DNA of 15,038 nt from Apophysomyces variabilis (GCA_002749535.1 MZZL01000058.1:1-15038), one strand, 5' to 3'; positions 1-9,292 are shown, counted from the stretch's first letter. The notes: generated by a model not told the origin, from the letters alone. Translations and numbers: made by a program.

Positions 1-284
1 CTCTCTTGAAAGACATTCGCGATCTCGCTTATGGGATCGAGCTGTTCCTTGATATCTAGCGAGTCAAGTGCAACAGTATTGGTCCTGTTGGCAGGAATGT
101 ACGGAATTGAGACACGCCAGAGTATGAGCTTGTCCGCAGCAATGTCGTCAAATTCGGGAGACTTTTCGGCCTTGATCACTTTTTTGAGGTCATCGACAGT
201 ATCTGCAGAAGAAATTTTCACAGAGAATGCCCTCGACACAGGCTCGCCCTCAAGGAGGCAAAATAGCTTCAATTCAATGTCCAT
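1..284 (-). CDS. Crinkler (CRN)-like protein, N-terminal part only
   Basis: The gene starts at the ATG at 284-282 and stays open to the window edge (94 codons), so the C-terminus is missing. Seen: residues 5-60 run LKLFCLLEGE, AFSVKI, TVDDLKKVIK, then LILWRVSIP around residues 53-61. Known: this matches the ubiquitin-like header domain of Crinkler-type proteins, first described as oomycete host-translocated effectors and also common in Mucoromycota; the LILWRV stretch sits where oomycete proteins carry LFLAK. The header normally precedes a variable C-terminal effector domain such as a nuclease or kinase-like domain, which cannot be seen here. There is no signal peptide, as is usual in fungal members. 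No intron is visible in this part. Function of the full protein is unknown; family assignment is fairly firm. Confidence 0.75.
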   Translation of the reverse strand, partial: MDIELKLFCLLEGEPVSRAFSVKISSADTVDDLKKVIKAEKSPEFDDIAADKLILWRVSIPYIPANRTNTVALDSLDIKEQLDPISEIANVFQE

Positions 285-804
285 AGCGGAGGAATAGGAC
301 TGATTAGTGGTTTAAAGTGTGTGAATAGAAAGAGTGAAAGGAAAGTGTTGTCAGCCAACTACAGAAATGCTGAGATTGCGGAATGAACCTATTTTAGAGC
401 TCCGATTTTCTTTTTTGTTTTTATTTGGGCGGTCCTGAAGTGTTTGGTGTGGCATTGACGAACAGCATCTGCATATCATGTCTAAAACAGAGCACTCGTT
501 AAGTCATTATATCCTAACTTTTGGAACTTCTCACGCTTCGGTTGAAGCTGTGACTGAATGAAACAATAAGGTTTGAACGTTTGATTGGCATAGAGTAACG
601 CTGATGGGAATTTGAGGTGTACGTTACACGAGCTGTAAAGAAAAGTTGTCATGAATTGCTCCCTATTGGGCAGTAACCCTCAAGCCACTTTAAATATTTG
701 ATATAACTTGCCATTTATAGTAGTACCCCGCGCGCAAGAGTTTAATAAAACGGACCACGATACTGTAATTGAGCGGTTATTCCGTAGGGCTAATCGAATC
801 GCAA
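285..804. other. Intergenic, upstream of the Crinkler-like gene
   Basis: No ORF or RNA gene can be supported. It should contain the promoter of the minus-strand Crinkler-like gene, but I see no clear motif. Confidence 0.4.
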
Positions 805-960
805 CCCATAGAGTGCTGTGATCATCTCATGAGCTTTATGGAGCGAAACATATCCAATCGAAAAAATTTATGAACAATAAAATTTTGTTATTCACAAAAT
901 TTTTCGATTGGATATGTTTCGCTCCATAAAGCTCATGAGATGATCACAGCACTCTATGGG
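805..960. repeat. 156-bp near-perfect palindrome (foldback)
   Basis: The arms 805-882 and 883-960 are reverse complements. The outer 60 bp (805-864 against 901-960) match perfectly and the inner 18 bp have four mismatches; the centre is AAAATTTT with no spacer. The arms start and end with CCCATAGAGTGC / GCACTCTATGGG. Complementarity stops at the edges (flanks GCAA and TACT) and no target-site duplication is obvious. It could be a foldback MITE, a product of template switching, or a source of hairpin RNA. Confidence 0.9.
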
Positions 961-1005
961 TACTTTATCATTGCTAATATTTATTATATGGACGGATTTC
1001 ATTTA

Positions 1006-1138
1006 CAGGACACTCCACCTTCGGGACACTCCAATCTACAGTACTCCGCTATTTCCGTACTACACTCCACCTGTTTATAGTAATCGTCGTCAGCTTTATT
1101 TTAGAAAGCGCTCAGAATTGGGGGGACTGGAGTGTCCG
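1006..1138. mobile_element. Possible TA-flanked MITE-like repeat with GGACACTCCA ends
   Basis: GGACACTCCA occurs at 1008-1017 and again at 1024-1033, ACACTCCACC at 1062-1071, and the reverse complement TGGAGTGTCC at 1128-1137. The outer copies lie next to TA dinucleotides (1004-1005 and 1139-1140), as expected for a short non-coding relative of a Tc1/mariner element. The terminal repeats are short and offset by one base (CAGGACACTCCA against CGGACACTCCA), so this is only a suggestion. No coding capacity. Confidence 0.35.
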
Positions 1139-1562
1139 TAGTAATTCCCCGTATTTTATCCTTAGTTGCGCCTGTAAAGCGAATTTACATTAGTACCGCG
1201 AAACAATACAGTTTGGACGCTTTTATTTTCAATTTGAAAGCAAGTTTGCAAAGCTTGATTCCATGCTATCGTTTCACTTTTCCACTGTCTCATCGCTGTT
1301 CACAACAAAAAAGAGCTGATAGAAAAAGGCTACTCCAATACTCTACATTCCCTCCCATATGTTATTCCGTTAGTTTCTATGTTATTCTATCTTTTATACA
1401 TTGCTATCAACGATTTCGATGCCTTGGTACTTTCTAATTTGAATTACAGGGATCATTTGGACATCATATGCTATTTTCTTGTGTACAGGTGTTGGATTAG
1501 AGAAATCGGTACCATGATTTATATGCGGAAACAGATGCGAATAAGAATGTGTGCTCGTTGTT
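1139..1562. other. Intergenic, 3' side of RRP17
   Basis: Short plus-strand ORFs here have no recognisable content. The stretch lies downstream of the minus-strand RRP17 stop codon and presumably holds its 3' UTR. Nothing else is supported. Confidence 0.4.
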
Positions 1563-2123
1563 CTATGGTTCGTCGAGATCCAAGTCTTCGATTACTGTCA
1601 CTGTCGTTAATGCAGATTTAGACTTGAATTGTTTCACGTTTGGCTCTTTCACATCCTCTATCTGTTCGTTCTCTTCCTCTGGAAAACCTTGGTCATCATC
1701 GTCTTCACCGATTGCGCCTAACAAATAGTGGAACGATTCAGTATTATGTGTTACTCTCACGCATAGATAGCTTTACCTCGTAGCATTGCGGCTACCTCCG
1801 CGACATTCTTATCTGCCATACGTTGTCGCTCTGCTCTTGCCTCCGCCCTTGCTTTAATCTTTTCTTGCCGTGCCTTCTCTTTATACTTTTCTATTGTCTT
1901 TTTCTTTCTTTCAACCTTACGTTTATGGAATCCTGTCAAGAAATCCCTGATCGATCCGTTAAGAATGAGAATGTTTTTTTTTGGCCGATGCCTTTGCATA
2001 CTTTCTGGCATCAAAATCGAATTCAACACTTTCCACGGTCTCCTGTTTTCTCTTCCTCTTCTTCGCATATATTTTCGAACCTGCTGACAGGATCTCCGCA
2101 TTGTTAGGCTTTTTGGCTTGCAT
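1563..2123 (-). CDS. RRP17: RRP17/NOL12 family rRNA-processing protein
   Basis: Known role: Rrp17/Nol12 proteins are nucleolar factors in 5' end processing of large-subunit rRNA. Seen: three exons, 2123-2002, 1946-1777 and 1717-1563, joined by introns 2001-1947 (GTATGC...ATCAG, 55 nt) and 1776-1718 (GTAAAG...GTTAG, 59 nt). The spliced frame is 148 codons plus TAG, with no breaks. Exon 1 is basic (KKRKRK) and ends VEFDFDAR; splicing gives DARKDFLTGFHKRK, the family hallmark, at about residues 38-51. A long Lys/Glu/Arg-rich helix with likely coiled coil follows to about residue 97, then an acidic tail ending in TTVTVIEDLDLDEP. I chose the ATG at 2123 because an N-terminus close to the basic stretch fits the family; an in-frame ATG at 2165 is the alternative. 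The acidic tail and VTVIEDLD motif also recur in relatives. A well-supported intact housekeeping gene. Confidence 0.88.
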
Positions 2124-2218
2124 GGCAGGCTGTGTGGAAAGACAGTTTCTCTGTCCGAGTTGCAATTTCGAGACCGTCTATTCGCACAAGTAATCCGCAC
2201 CAGCGCAATAGCAACAGA

Positions 2219-2263
2219 GACGTCACAATTTTTTTGGGAAAGAACGTCAGCCAATAACGTCAG
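2219..2263 (-). promoter_or_regulatory. CRE-like triplet plus CCAAT box upstream of RRP17
   Basis: Three CGTCA cores lie at 2221-2225, 2245-2249 and 2258-2262; the first sits in the palindrome GACGTC. CCAAT lies at 2251-2255. All are within 140 bp upstream of the RRP17 start. CRE/ATF-type and CCAAT sites are common in fungal promoters; binding here is inferred. Confidence 0.35.
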
Positions 2264-2354
2264 CTGCATCAATTTTCATACCTAGAACTCTCGGAAGGAA
2301 GAGAAGGTCCCAGACCCAAATCCGTGTTGAAATGATGGGCTGGATGGTAGGTCC

Positions 2355-2551
2355 CTACTGCATTGCCAATTTAGAAGTGGGCATGGTAGAATTGACCTCA
2401 ATGGGATGTATGTATCTTTTGCCTGACATGAAGTTGACCATCGCTGCTAGCTCCAAAGAGCCAACACAATGTGCCGAAAGCAAACTATGGAGACACAAAC
2501 CTAAGAAGAACCAACTCAGCAAAATGTAATTAATACTTACCAAAAAAACAT
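2355..2551 (-). CDS. Uncertain small two-exon ORF
   Basis: The minus strand has a strong donor, GTAAGT, at 2540-2535 and an acceptor, CCATAG, ending at 2485. Joining the ATG exon 2551-2541 to 2484-2355 gives a 46-codon frame. Its start is hydrophobic (MFFCLLSAHCVG), then SLELAAMVNFMSGKRYIHPIEV, ending in TAG at 2357-2355. I do not recognise it. The good donor is the main reason to list it. It could instead be an exon of a longer transcript, or chance; the plus-strand ORF at 2332-2529 overlaps it and is no more convincing. Confidence 0.2.
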
Positions 2552-3300
2552 TCCGCTTAAGGTCAACCGCTTGTGGAGACCCCAATTAACTATATGTGCG
2601 TATCTTAATTAGTCCGAATTCCACAGCGGTTCACGCTAGCACTATGAAAAGGATTGTTGTAGTTGACTATGTTTTGATAAAAATAATGATACGTTTTCTA
2701 CAAGAAGGCTATGCAATGGCATATCTTGGATGGAAAGAGCCAAAAGGACAAGAAAGAAAAGCAAAAAGTTCACTGAAACTACTTAAATATAAAGTTGTTT
2801 TGTTTTGCATTGGACCCTTTTCTTGCTTGGGGACGCAAACTGTCGGAGTCTTCAAATGGAATCTGTCAAGTTTTGTCGGTCAGTAAATGTACAAGATACA
2901 AAATATCTCGATCATTCCTTAGCGAATCGTTCTAAAGTGCGGTAATTGTAACGCACTTGTTTCTTCTGTCAGAATTAAGCCTGAATATCAACTTGCTCTA
3001 TCACCTTGTTTTTGCTGGCTGCCACTCAGTCGGTCATCTTGATATTACTTTTCGTTGGATTGAAATAAGATAAAAACTGTGAATCATGGCACATGTTTCA
3101 TTTCGCCGTAGGTCAATGTTCTCCAAAAGCAAGCTATGCAAAAAAAAAGGTAGATCACTTTTTTCTCCGGTGCAGTAGCGTTCTAGTAATTGTATGATCA
3201 ATACCATCCTTACGCAATTTCCTAAAACAGGTTCTCGTCAAGGAAAAAGACCACTAGGTTATAATGTTTGAATCTCGATTAAGCAAACAGTAAAGAATAA
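2552..3300. other. Gene-poor A+T-rich stretch
   Basis: The longest ORF (2596-2886, plus) shows no motif or splice context and is probably chance. No RNA gene or repeat was recognised. Confidence 0.4.
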
Positions 3301-3320
3301 AACCTTAAAAAAAAAAGGTT
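3301..3320. repeat. Hairpin with A-tract loop
   Basis: AACCTT (3301-3306) and AAGGTT (3315-3320) flank eight A residues. The hairpin lies just downstream of the stop of the minus-strand TnpB/Fanzor-like relic (3349-3351). In that nuclease family the guide RNA comes from the 3' side of the gene, so a link is possible but unproven. Confidence 0.35.
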
Positions 3321-3348
3321 ACGCTATACTATACTATGATATTCTGTT

Positions 3349-3504
3349 CTAATCTATTCTTTGGATGGGCCATTGAAGAGCTGCAGGTCGCGAATCCAGC
3401 CGCATACCATTTTCCATATACCGCGTCAAAAGATGGCAGATATTGCGGCCGGCGTTGACTTCCCGGTTCCACACCTGTGCAGAGTACATTTCATAAGCTA
3501 ACAT
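3349..3504 (-). pseudogene. C-terminal relic of a Fanzor/TnpB-like RuvC nuclease
   Basis: The minus frame from 3504 to the TAG at 3351-3349 contains VWNREVNAGRNICHLL, then RLDSRPAALQWP. Known: the TnpB/Fanzor C-terminus carries R-D-x-N-A-A-x-N-I, holding the RuvC-III aspartate; Mucorales copies often show W-N-R-D followed some 20 residues later by R-P-x-x-L. Here the aspartate position is Glu (NREV). An acceptor-like TGCACAG precedes 3474, so the true coding part may start at the GTG of VWN (3474) as a last exon. I found no upstream RuvC-I/II or zinc-ribbon exons within the next kilobases on this strand. It is therefore most likely a truncated copy. Identification rests on one short motif. 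Confidence 0.5.
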
Positions 3505-4077
3505 GTCTGATTAGCTGTCAGATTATATACCAGAGGCTGCCTAGTGCCGGGTCTGAATAACTGGATGTTACTTGTTAGTTTCGTTTTACAGTACCAATTG
3601 TAAAAAGTGCACATCACTTCCTGAAATCCCAAAATCAAAAGATAACTGGTCCAGTCGGTGCCTTGAGTTTTCTCATGCCGGCAGCATACAAGACACCATT
3701 TGATGGGACAAACTATAGCCTGATTAGTTGATCTAAACTGTAACAATTCCAAAGAAAGAACGGTATGAAGTTCGTTGTTCCTTCATAAGTAACAATGAGT
3801 TTAGTTTTCCTATCGAGCAGAACTAACTGCACTCAAGACACGCCAAATATGATATAAATAAGGATGAAGCTGCTTTGAGTCGTGGATCCTAAAGATCAAA
3901 CCTGATCAGGCACCTAGGACCTACATTGTGGGAAATTTTTTGTCGTGTTCATTCTATTCGTCAGGTTCCCTCTACAACATCAATACAAAGTCGCTATAGC
4001 TTAATGACTTAGGTATAGTTTAGTTAACATTTTAGCAATGCTACGATTTTTGTTTTAGAGCTTAAAAAGACCTATTA
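3505..4077. other. No gene recognised
   Basis: The minus ORF at 3498-3752 includes a Cys-rich patch (CLVCCRHEK) but no recognisable domain; it might be decayed upstream sequence of the nuclease relic. Nothing else is supported. Confidence 0.3.
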
Positions 4078-4230
4078 TTATTGTGGAAAGTCATTTTGTC
4101 GATTCGTTGGATTCGTTGTGTCTCCTTTTGCCAACGCCAACCTGAACAACCCGACGAAGCTATCACAGTTGCCGCAGTCGCTGTTACCCCTTTCCCTAGC
4201 TATTGCTAGCTTTTCTAGTAGCGTTTCCAT
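4078..4230 (-). CDS. Candidate 50-residue small protein, family unknown
   Basis: An ATG at 4230-4228 opens a 50-codon frame ending in TAA at 4080-4078. It lies in a G+C-richer island inside a long A+T-rich stretch. The sequence starts with an amphipathic segment (METLLEKLAIARERGN), has a C-G-N-C pair (DCGNCDSFVGLFRLALAKGD, residues 18-37) and a polar tail. Composition looks protein-like on this strand, but there is no homology I can name. An acceptor-like TTCCTAG lies just upstream, so it could be the last exon of a larger gene. A shorter plus-strand reading also exists and cannot be ruled out. Confidence 0.35.
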   Translation of the reverse strand: METLLEKLAIARERGNSDCGNCDSFVGLFRLALAKGDTTNPTNRQNDFPQ

Positions 4231-5544
4231 TATTGTAAATTGCTAGGAATAAAACGTTATAAACTAACGCAGGGCAAAGGATAGTTTTGATTTTTTTTTT
4301 CGCTTAAACTTCTTTACACTTGTAGCAACCTGAGTGATTCAAGCCATTTGTCCTCTTTTCTTCTATATTCATCTCCAGTCTCTTTCAGGCTATAAACATG
4401 AAAGAACAGAACAAGCTCAAGTCATTTTGATTGCTGTTCAAGATTTACTAAGGAGTGACACTGAGACACACTGTTTTCCCTCTTATCTATATACCAGGTG
4501 AATGTATCTACACACTATTTCCAGACGATGTAATTAAGAATTTATAATCATTAATTAACTACTATATAACCTACCCTGCATGAGCTTTACTCACTTTACT
4601 AGTAACACAGTTATCTTCTGGTTTCTATTTTCTCATAGTCTTTTTTCTTTTTCCTTTCAATGTCTATGTATATCTTATTTTTCGTGTATCTCCAAATCCT
4701 AAACATCCTTCGTTGAACATGTGACGCCAATAAATTTTTAGCCCGTTAAGTTCGTATAAAAGAAAATCTCAGTAAACTGTACCAGATATATCATTATCTT
4801 TTAGGCAAGTTTAACACTTTAGTGATGTAGCCTATTCGTTCATACCAGTCTCACCAGCTCAATCAACTTTCGCAGAGACGCGCTCCTTCTTTTTACAATG
4901 ATAACATCAATCAATTCAACAGATTATAATGTAAAAAAAGTAGGGATCTATTTCCTTTTGATTGTATATCATACAGAGCGCTGATCTCTGCCGGTATGTA
5001 GGCCATTCTTATGAAATGATATTGTTTATCCTGAGATACGCTATCCTGTCTCCTGAATCACTCATATGATATAATGCCAGCGCTGTCAGAACGGTTATTC
5101 CTTTATGGCACATTTTGCTCTAGAAGACAGACTAATTACTAGAAAGAAATTGATAGAATATATATTTGATCGATATATGCGCATACAAGAAGTAAACAAT
5201 GTACAACAGAGGAATCTTCTATGTCAGTATGGCACACTTTAAAATGATCAGGATAGACTTCTGTAATATTTGCATTAGAATAAAAATCAACGATCTGTTT
5301 TGATTTTTAAGATCATAATAAAAAATACCTTTTATACAAAAAGCCTTTTCAGGTATGAAATCTGTTCTCTGACTTATCTGATGCGAATGGACGAGACTGC
5401 GATTTCGGTTTTGAAAAGCCATTACAGTCAGATTAGCAACAGGAACATATGAGGATGGGACACTCAAAGAAAAGTAATTCCTAATCAGAAGAAAACATAG
5501 TCATAAATGATTGCAGAGGTAAATGAGAGAAAAGGGCCGCAGCT
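4231..5544. other. Long A+T-rich intergenic stretch
   Basis: About 1.3 kb with no supportable gene, RNA or repeat family. The minus ORF 5219-5467 lacks motifs and is probably chance. Confidence 0.45.
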
Positions 5545-5754
5545 ATGGACGACGCTGACATCTTACTTCATTTGTTACGTTATCCTGTGATTGAACATAG
5601 ACATAATGATAATTTTCGTTCAATCGATAGTAAAATGCCATTAATCGATCGGAGGGTAGCTATGATCGCAGTGGGTTTCATCAGGTATATAAAATACGAT
5701 ATTAAAGCAATGCCACTGCTTCTTCATTGTATTGTTTTGTGGACAGCTTGCTAG
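5545..5754 (+). CDS. Uncertain ORF beside the CACTA insertion
   Basis: A 69-codon ORF starting MDDADILLHLLRYPVIEH and ending LLLHCIVLWTAC. The first part looks protein-like, with many charged residues and even codon use. It contains a donor-like GTATAT and an acceptor-like GTGGACAG, so the coding part might continue past 5754 to the transposon edge at 5791. In that case the CACTA element would have interrupted it. No family was recognised; it may equally be chance. Confidence 0.22.
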   Translation: MDDADILLHLLRYPVIEHRHNDNFRSIDSKMPLIDRRVAMIAVGFIRYIKYDIKAMPLLLHCIVLWTAC

Positions 5755-5788
5755 TGGTGATGCTATAGTGGCCTTATTGCTATGTGTG

Positions 5789-5791
5789 TTA
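5789..5791. repeat. CACTA target-site duplication, left copy (TTA)
   Basis: TTA directly precedes the terminal CACTACGGG and is repeated directly after the right terminus at 10848-10850. A 3-bp duplication is the CACTA superfamily signature. Confidence 0.85.
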
Positions 5792-5808
5792 CACTACGGG
5801 AAAAATTA
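5792..5808 (+). repeat. CACTA terminal inverted repeat, left
   Basis: CACTACGGGAAAAATTA; perfect reverse complement of 10831-10847. Confidence 0.93.
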
Positions 5809-5898
5809 TCCCAGAATTTGCCAATTCTAAGATTATTCCCATATACATCACAGGGTTCAACGTTCTATATGAGAATCCTACTATAAGAAACTCAGATT

Positions 5899-5997
5899 AT
5901 TCTAGGATATATCATAAAATGTAGGATAAGAGATAGTGGAATAAAAAGAAAATTCATGCTTTAAATTTTAAGATTGTTCTATGCTATATCCTAGAAT
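5899..5997. repeat. Left subterminal inverted motif pair
   Basis: ATTCTAGGATATATCATA at 5899-5916 and the inverted copy TATGCTATATCCTAGAAT at 5980-5997 match at 17 of 18 positions. Further TATCCT/AGGATA copies lie near 5923 and 6024, and on the right side near 10607, 10694 and 10796. Subterminal motif arrays of this kind bind accessory transposition proteins in CACTA elements; that role is inferred here. Confidence 0.6.
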
Positions 5998-6147
5998 CAA
6001 AACATAAGGATTGATCATGCTTTTATCCTTTGTTTATAGGTTAGTATAGCTGATAATTCTATGAATCAATATAAATCAACAATCAGTTAACTAGCATAAA
6101 ACTATACAAGTTTCTCAAAATATTAAGACGTAAAAGTTCTTGTTTGC

Positions 6148-6153
6148 TTTATT
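6148..6153 (-). promoter_or_regulatory. AATAAA polyadenylation signal of the CACTA transposase
   Basis: On the minus strand AATAAA follows the transposase stop codon (6156-6154) without a gap. The position fits a compact transposon 3' UTR. Confidence 0.5.
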
Positions 6154-9100
6154 TTATATAAGATAGGTTATATCTCCAATACTTTGCTTATTAATATAAC
6201 TACATGATGAAATTAGTGCGGGCCAAATACAATAATGCTTTACTGGCATATCAGCTCGGTATTCTGTAACAAGCCCAACAAAATTGACAATATCAGAACA
6301 ACGAGCGATGATGATTTTTTCCGCTGACGATGGCCGTATAAACACAGTGGCTGAAGCCTCATCCACATTTGCCGTATAAATACCTACAACAGCGAGCATT
6401 CCTTGATTTTCCATAGATATATAGAAGTAAACCTTTCCGAAGAACCATTTCCTTTCCACTAAAGGGGCATGTCTAGGGCACTTTGCATACCTATTATTAT
6501 AGATTTTAATTAACGTGGTTAAACATAGTTATTTTTGGATTATATACCGATCAACCTCGAGATGTAGCTGGACGTAATAAGCTGCACGGTTAGATTGTGA
6601 GTGCTGAAGAACACTACTATACACTTTATGGTCATGCCATATACTGCGGTAGATTGTAACCTTCTGCATAGGAGCGTATGGCACCCCGATTCTTCGGTAA
6701 AAAGCCAGAAGAATTCTGGCTACTGTTCTAGCTGATATTTCGGCTATTTGTTGTGTTGAATCTAGTAACATTTCATGCTCTTTTCCGCGCGGTTCAATGC
6801 CCAGGCCATCAGTTGAATCCTGCGCAGCAATTGTCGTACCGTCATTTGTCAGATCAGTTGTATCATGTTCCAAGGCAATACCCACATATCTTGCGCTAGC
6901 TATTTTTAACATAATGTTCCCTACATTTTGACCTGGTGCGCTAGTTGAGGAAAGCAACCGACTGTATAAGCCAATAATACGTTCCATAGATCGAACGCTG
7001 TAGTATCGCATTGGACCAAGTTTATGAACGATATCAGGTATATGGGAAAGATAATGCATATTTGGCGTGAATATGGACTGCTTAATAACATTCTCCTTAA
7101 CCAGTTCTCTCAAATAACGGTGCCATGTTTCAATATCACTGCACAATGATAAGTGGAAGTATTGACGTACAAGTATCTACCTTTTCATACTGGCTATATC
7201 TGATTCATCAACCGAATATTGCAGACTGATCTGGCAAACACGGACCAGAGCCATTGTTGCGCTTTTTGCTCGAGGATCCTTGAGATTCGCCACAATAAGA
7301 GTGGGCACCATGTAGCAAAGAAAGTCCAGCCAATCGACTGCTCTAATCTTTGATCGATCTAAGAGTGATTTCCATACACCATTAAAAGCTGTTGGAATAT
7401 GCTTTCTCGATTTTTCCATATTGTCCATAGCGTGTTTCAGAACATTAGCATCAATATCGAACGGGTTATCAGCGCAGTCTACTGTGTATTGTCCTTGGAT
7501 CAACGCAAGGAATTGGCGGCTGATGCCATGACCAAGAAGATGCATTTCATCTAAGCCAAAAAACTCTGGTCCATGGAATGTCTCCAGAAAGGCAAGCCGG
7601 GTTGGGCGTTTAATCCCTTTCTATAGGCATGTTTAAAAACGCTTTTCTAATAGTGAGAACACCTACCTCGCTCGCTGTTCTATAGCCGTTCACAGTATGC
7701 CATGGTGAAAGATTGCTTTCATCACTCTCAAAGTACATACCACCTTCTGGTCCCCGTTTACCAGTAATCTGGCAGATACGACAGCCATCAGCAGAATTAT
7801 GACCTGCATGTCTAGCGAATCCAGAGACTGCTGGAATATCGCCAGTTGCGATAAGAAGATGGACTTTGCAAAATATATCGCCTATATTGGTTTTGACTAT
7901 CATGCCCTGGTCTTGCAACACTTCTAGCTCGTCAAAGATGGGATCGAGAAAGGACCAGATGTCTTTGGGATTGTTTGGACCTGGGGTTATACATAGTTGG
8001 AGCATATTTTTGTTCTCGTATCTACATGCATCTCAATTTTTGCAAGTTATATTTTATCTTACCGAAATGAGGGATCTATGTTCAATACCACAGCCTGTAT
8101 TAGTGTCATGTTATGTTTAACACCTCTGAAAGGCTGAAATCCATCAACGTATAGAGCCACTGCAATATCATGCTCTCTTTCAAAGAGTTTGCTCGTGTGT
8201 TCACGATAAGTTTCTCCATCAAAGATATCCGAATATATGCCCTTTTGGGGTTCCCGTTTACTGCGATAAGAGAGTAGACTTCTTGTCTCTGGATTATGCA
8301 ACATAAAGGCCAGTTGCTCGCCGAGTGACAGAAATTGTGCTGTGCTATGCGTCTCTCTTGTCATTGATCCTGAAGCATCTCTTTTATATCTCTCTTCGCC
8401 ACAGAATTTGCAAGTTTCAGAATCGTTGCTTGTGCTAAATAGAAGGCAACCGTTCCTGCATACAGGATAATGAATAGGTTTCACAGGGTAAATTTCTTTC
8501 GTTATCTCGCATGACAAGTATGGTGATAGTATGTGCTTGCATTCTATGGAAGAAAATAGTTGATATATAGGGTAGATATAAAAGCAACAAGTAAACCTGG
8601 GTCAAACAAATCCATAGCCTCATTAACAAGTCGAACAAGTTCTTCATGTGCTGTCCGCGGAATACCATAGCGATCTACGATATCTTTCAGCTTGACGCTC
8701 ATGGCTTCCACTGGATCAATAGTAGCGCCGACACTTCTATAGTTGTATATCTTTGGCTCATGCTGAAACGGAATCCCTTTATTGCCTGTGATATGGAAAG
8801 CTTAGAAAGGATAATCCGTCCGGTTTTCTATAAGAATGAAAAGCTTCTGCATACCTGAATCGCTAGAATAATCAACATCGTCAATAACAGCGACATAATC
8901 GTCATAGTTCGAGCAATTGCTTTCGTTATCAGTCTGAGCTGTTTCAGCGACGTCCTCAACTGTCTGATCCGATCTTTCAGATCTTTCGGCACCATCTGTG
9001 CCAATCATGTTATCACATGTCTCAACCTTCATTGTGATCGGCGTTGTAGCCTGTCTACAAAAGAAAAATAAGCATTCATTACTTTGAATCTCACATACAG

Positions 9101-9292
9101 TATATTTTGTAGTTTGTATGAGGCGGTCTTTTCCGAAGTTGAGGAGCTGCTAAGGCTTCTGAAGCAAGCAAAAGAATGTTTCCTAAATTTTCTTTTGCTT
9201 ATACGTAGTTTACACCAGCGGCACTGGATATAATCCTTTCTCTGGGCGGAAGTATTGATTTGAAAACATCGTCTCTTTGGCAAGCTGTCCAT
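6154..9292 (-). CDS. CACTA transposase, Tnp2 family (Transposase_21)
   Basis: Cuts and joins the element ends in the nucleus. Exons: 9292-9099, 9054-8855, 8785-8597, 8543-8063, 8021-7667, 7620-7181, 7138-6548, 6490-6154. The seven GT-AG introns are 41-69 nt, and the joined frame is 928 codons plus stop with no breaks. Seen: N-terminal CCHC finger (C24, C27, H39, C43) in basic sequence; acidic Ser-rich linker (about 68-115); zinc ribbon C223-x3-C-x11-C-x2-C242 ending CKFCGEERY; ALYVDGFQPF (D328); CITPGPNNPKD (365-375); GDIPA (D416) and GCRICQ (C435, C438); GLDEMHLLGHGI (495-506); TPNMHYLSHIP (644-654); SMER (E672). These are Tnp2 landmarks. D328 and D416 are probable DDE aspartates; the third acidic residue (D497/E498 or E672) I cannot fix. 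The C-terminal exon restores VDRYAKCPRH across its junction. Start chosen as the first ATG before the finger. Confidence 0.9.

Noticed and set aside
31..297. 88-codon plus-strand ORF
   Set aside because: It is the antisense shadow of the Crinkler-like header, which has a clear family signature on the minus strand.
805..960. Transcription terminator or tRNA-like structure
   Set aside because: The stem is far too long and spacerless, no cloverleaf can be drawn, and it does not sit at the end of a recognised gene.
1757..2272. 171-codon minus ORF taken as one protein
   Set aside because: Only its C-terminal part is the RRP17 exon 2 frame. The N-terminal part is out of frame with the true exon 1 and reads through the first intron.
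7866..8120. 84-codon plus ORF inside the transposase gene
   Set aside because: It lies antisense to exons 4-5 of the Tnp2 gene, which carry the family motifs.
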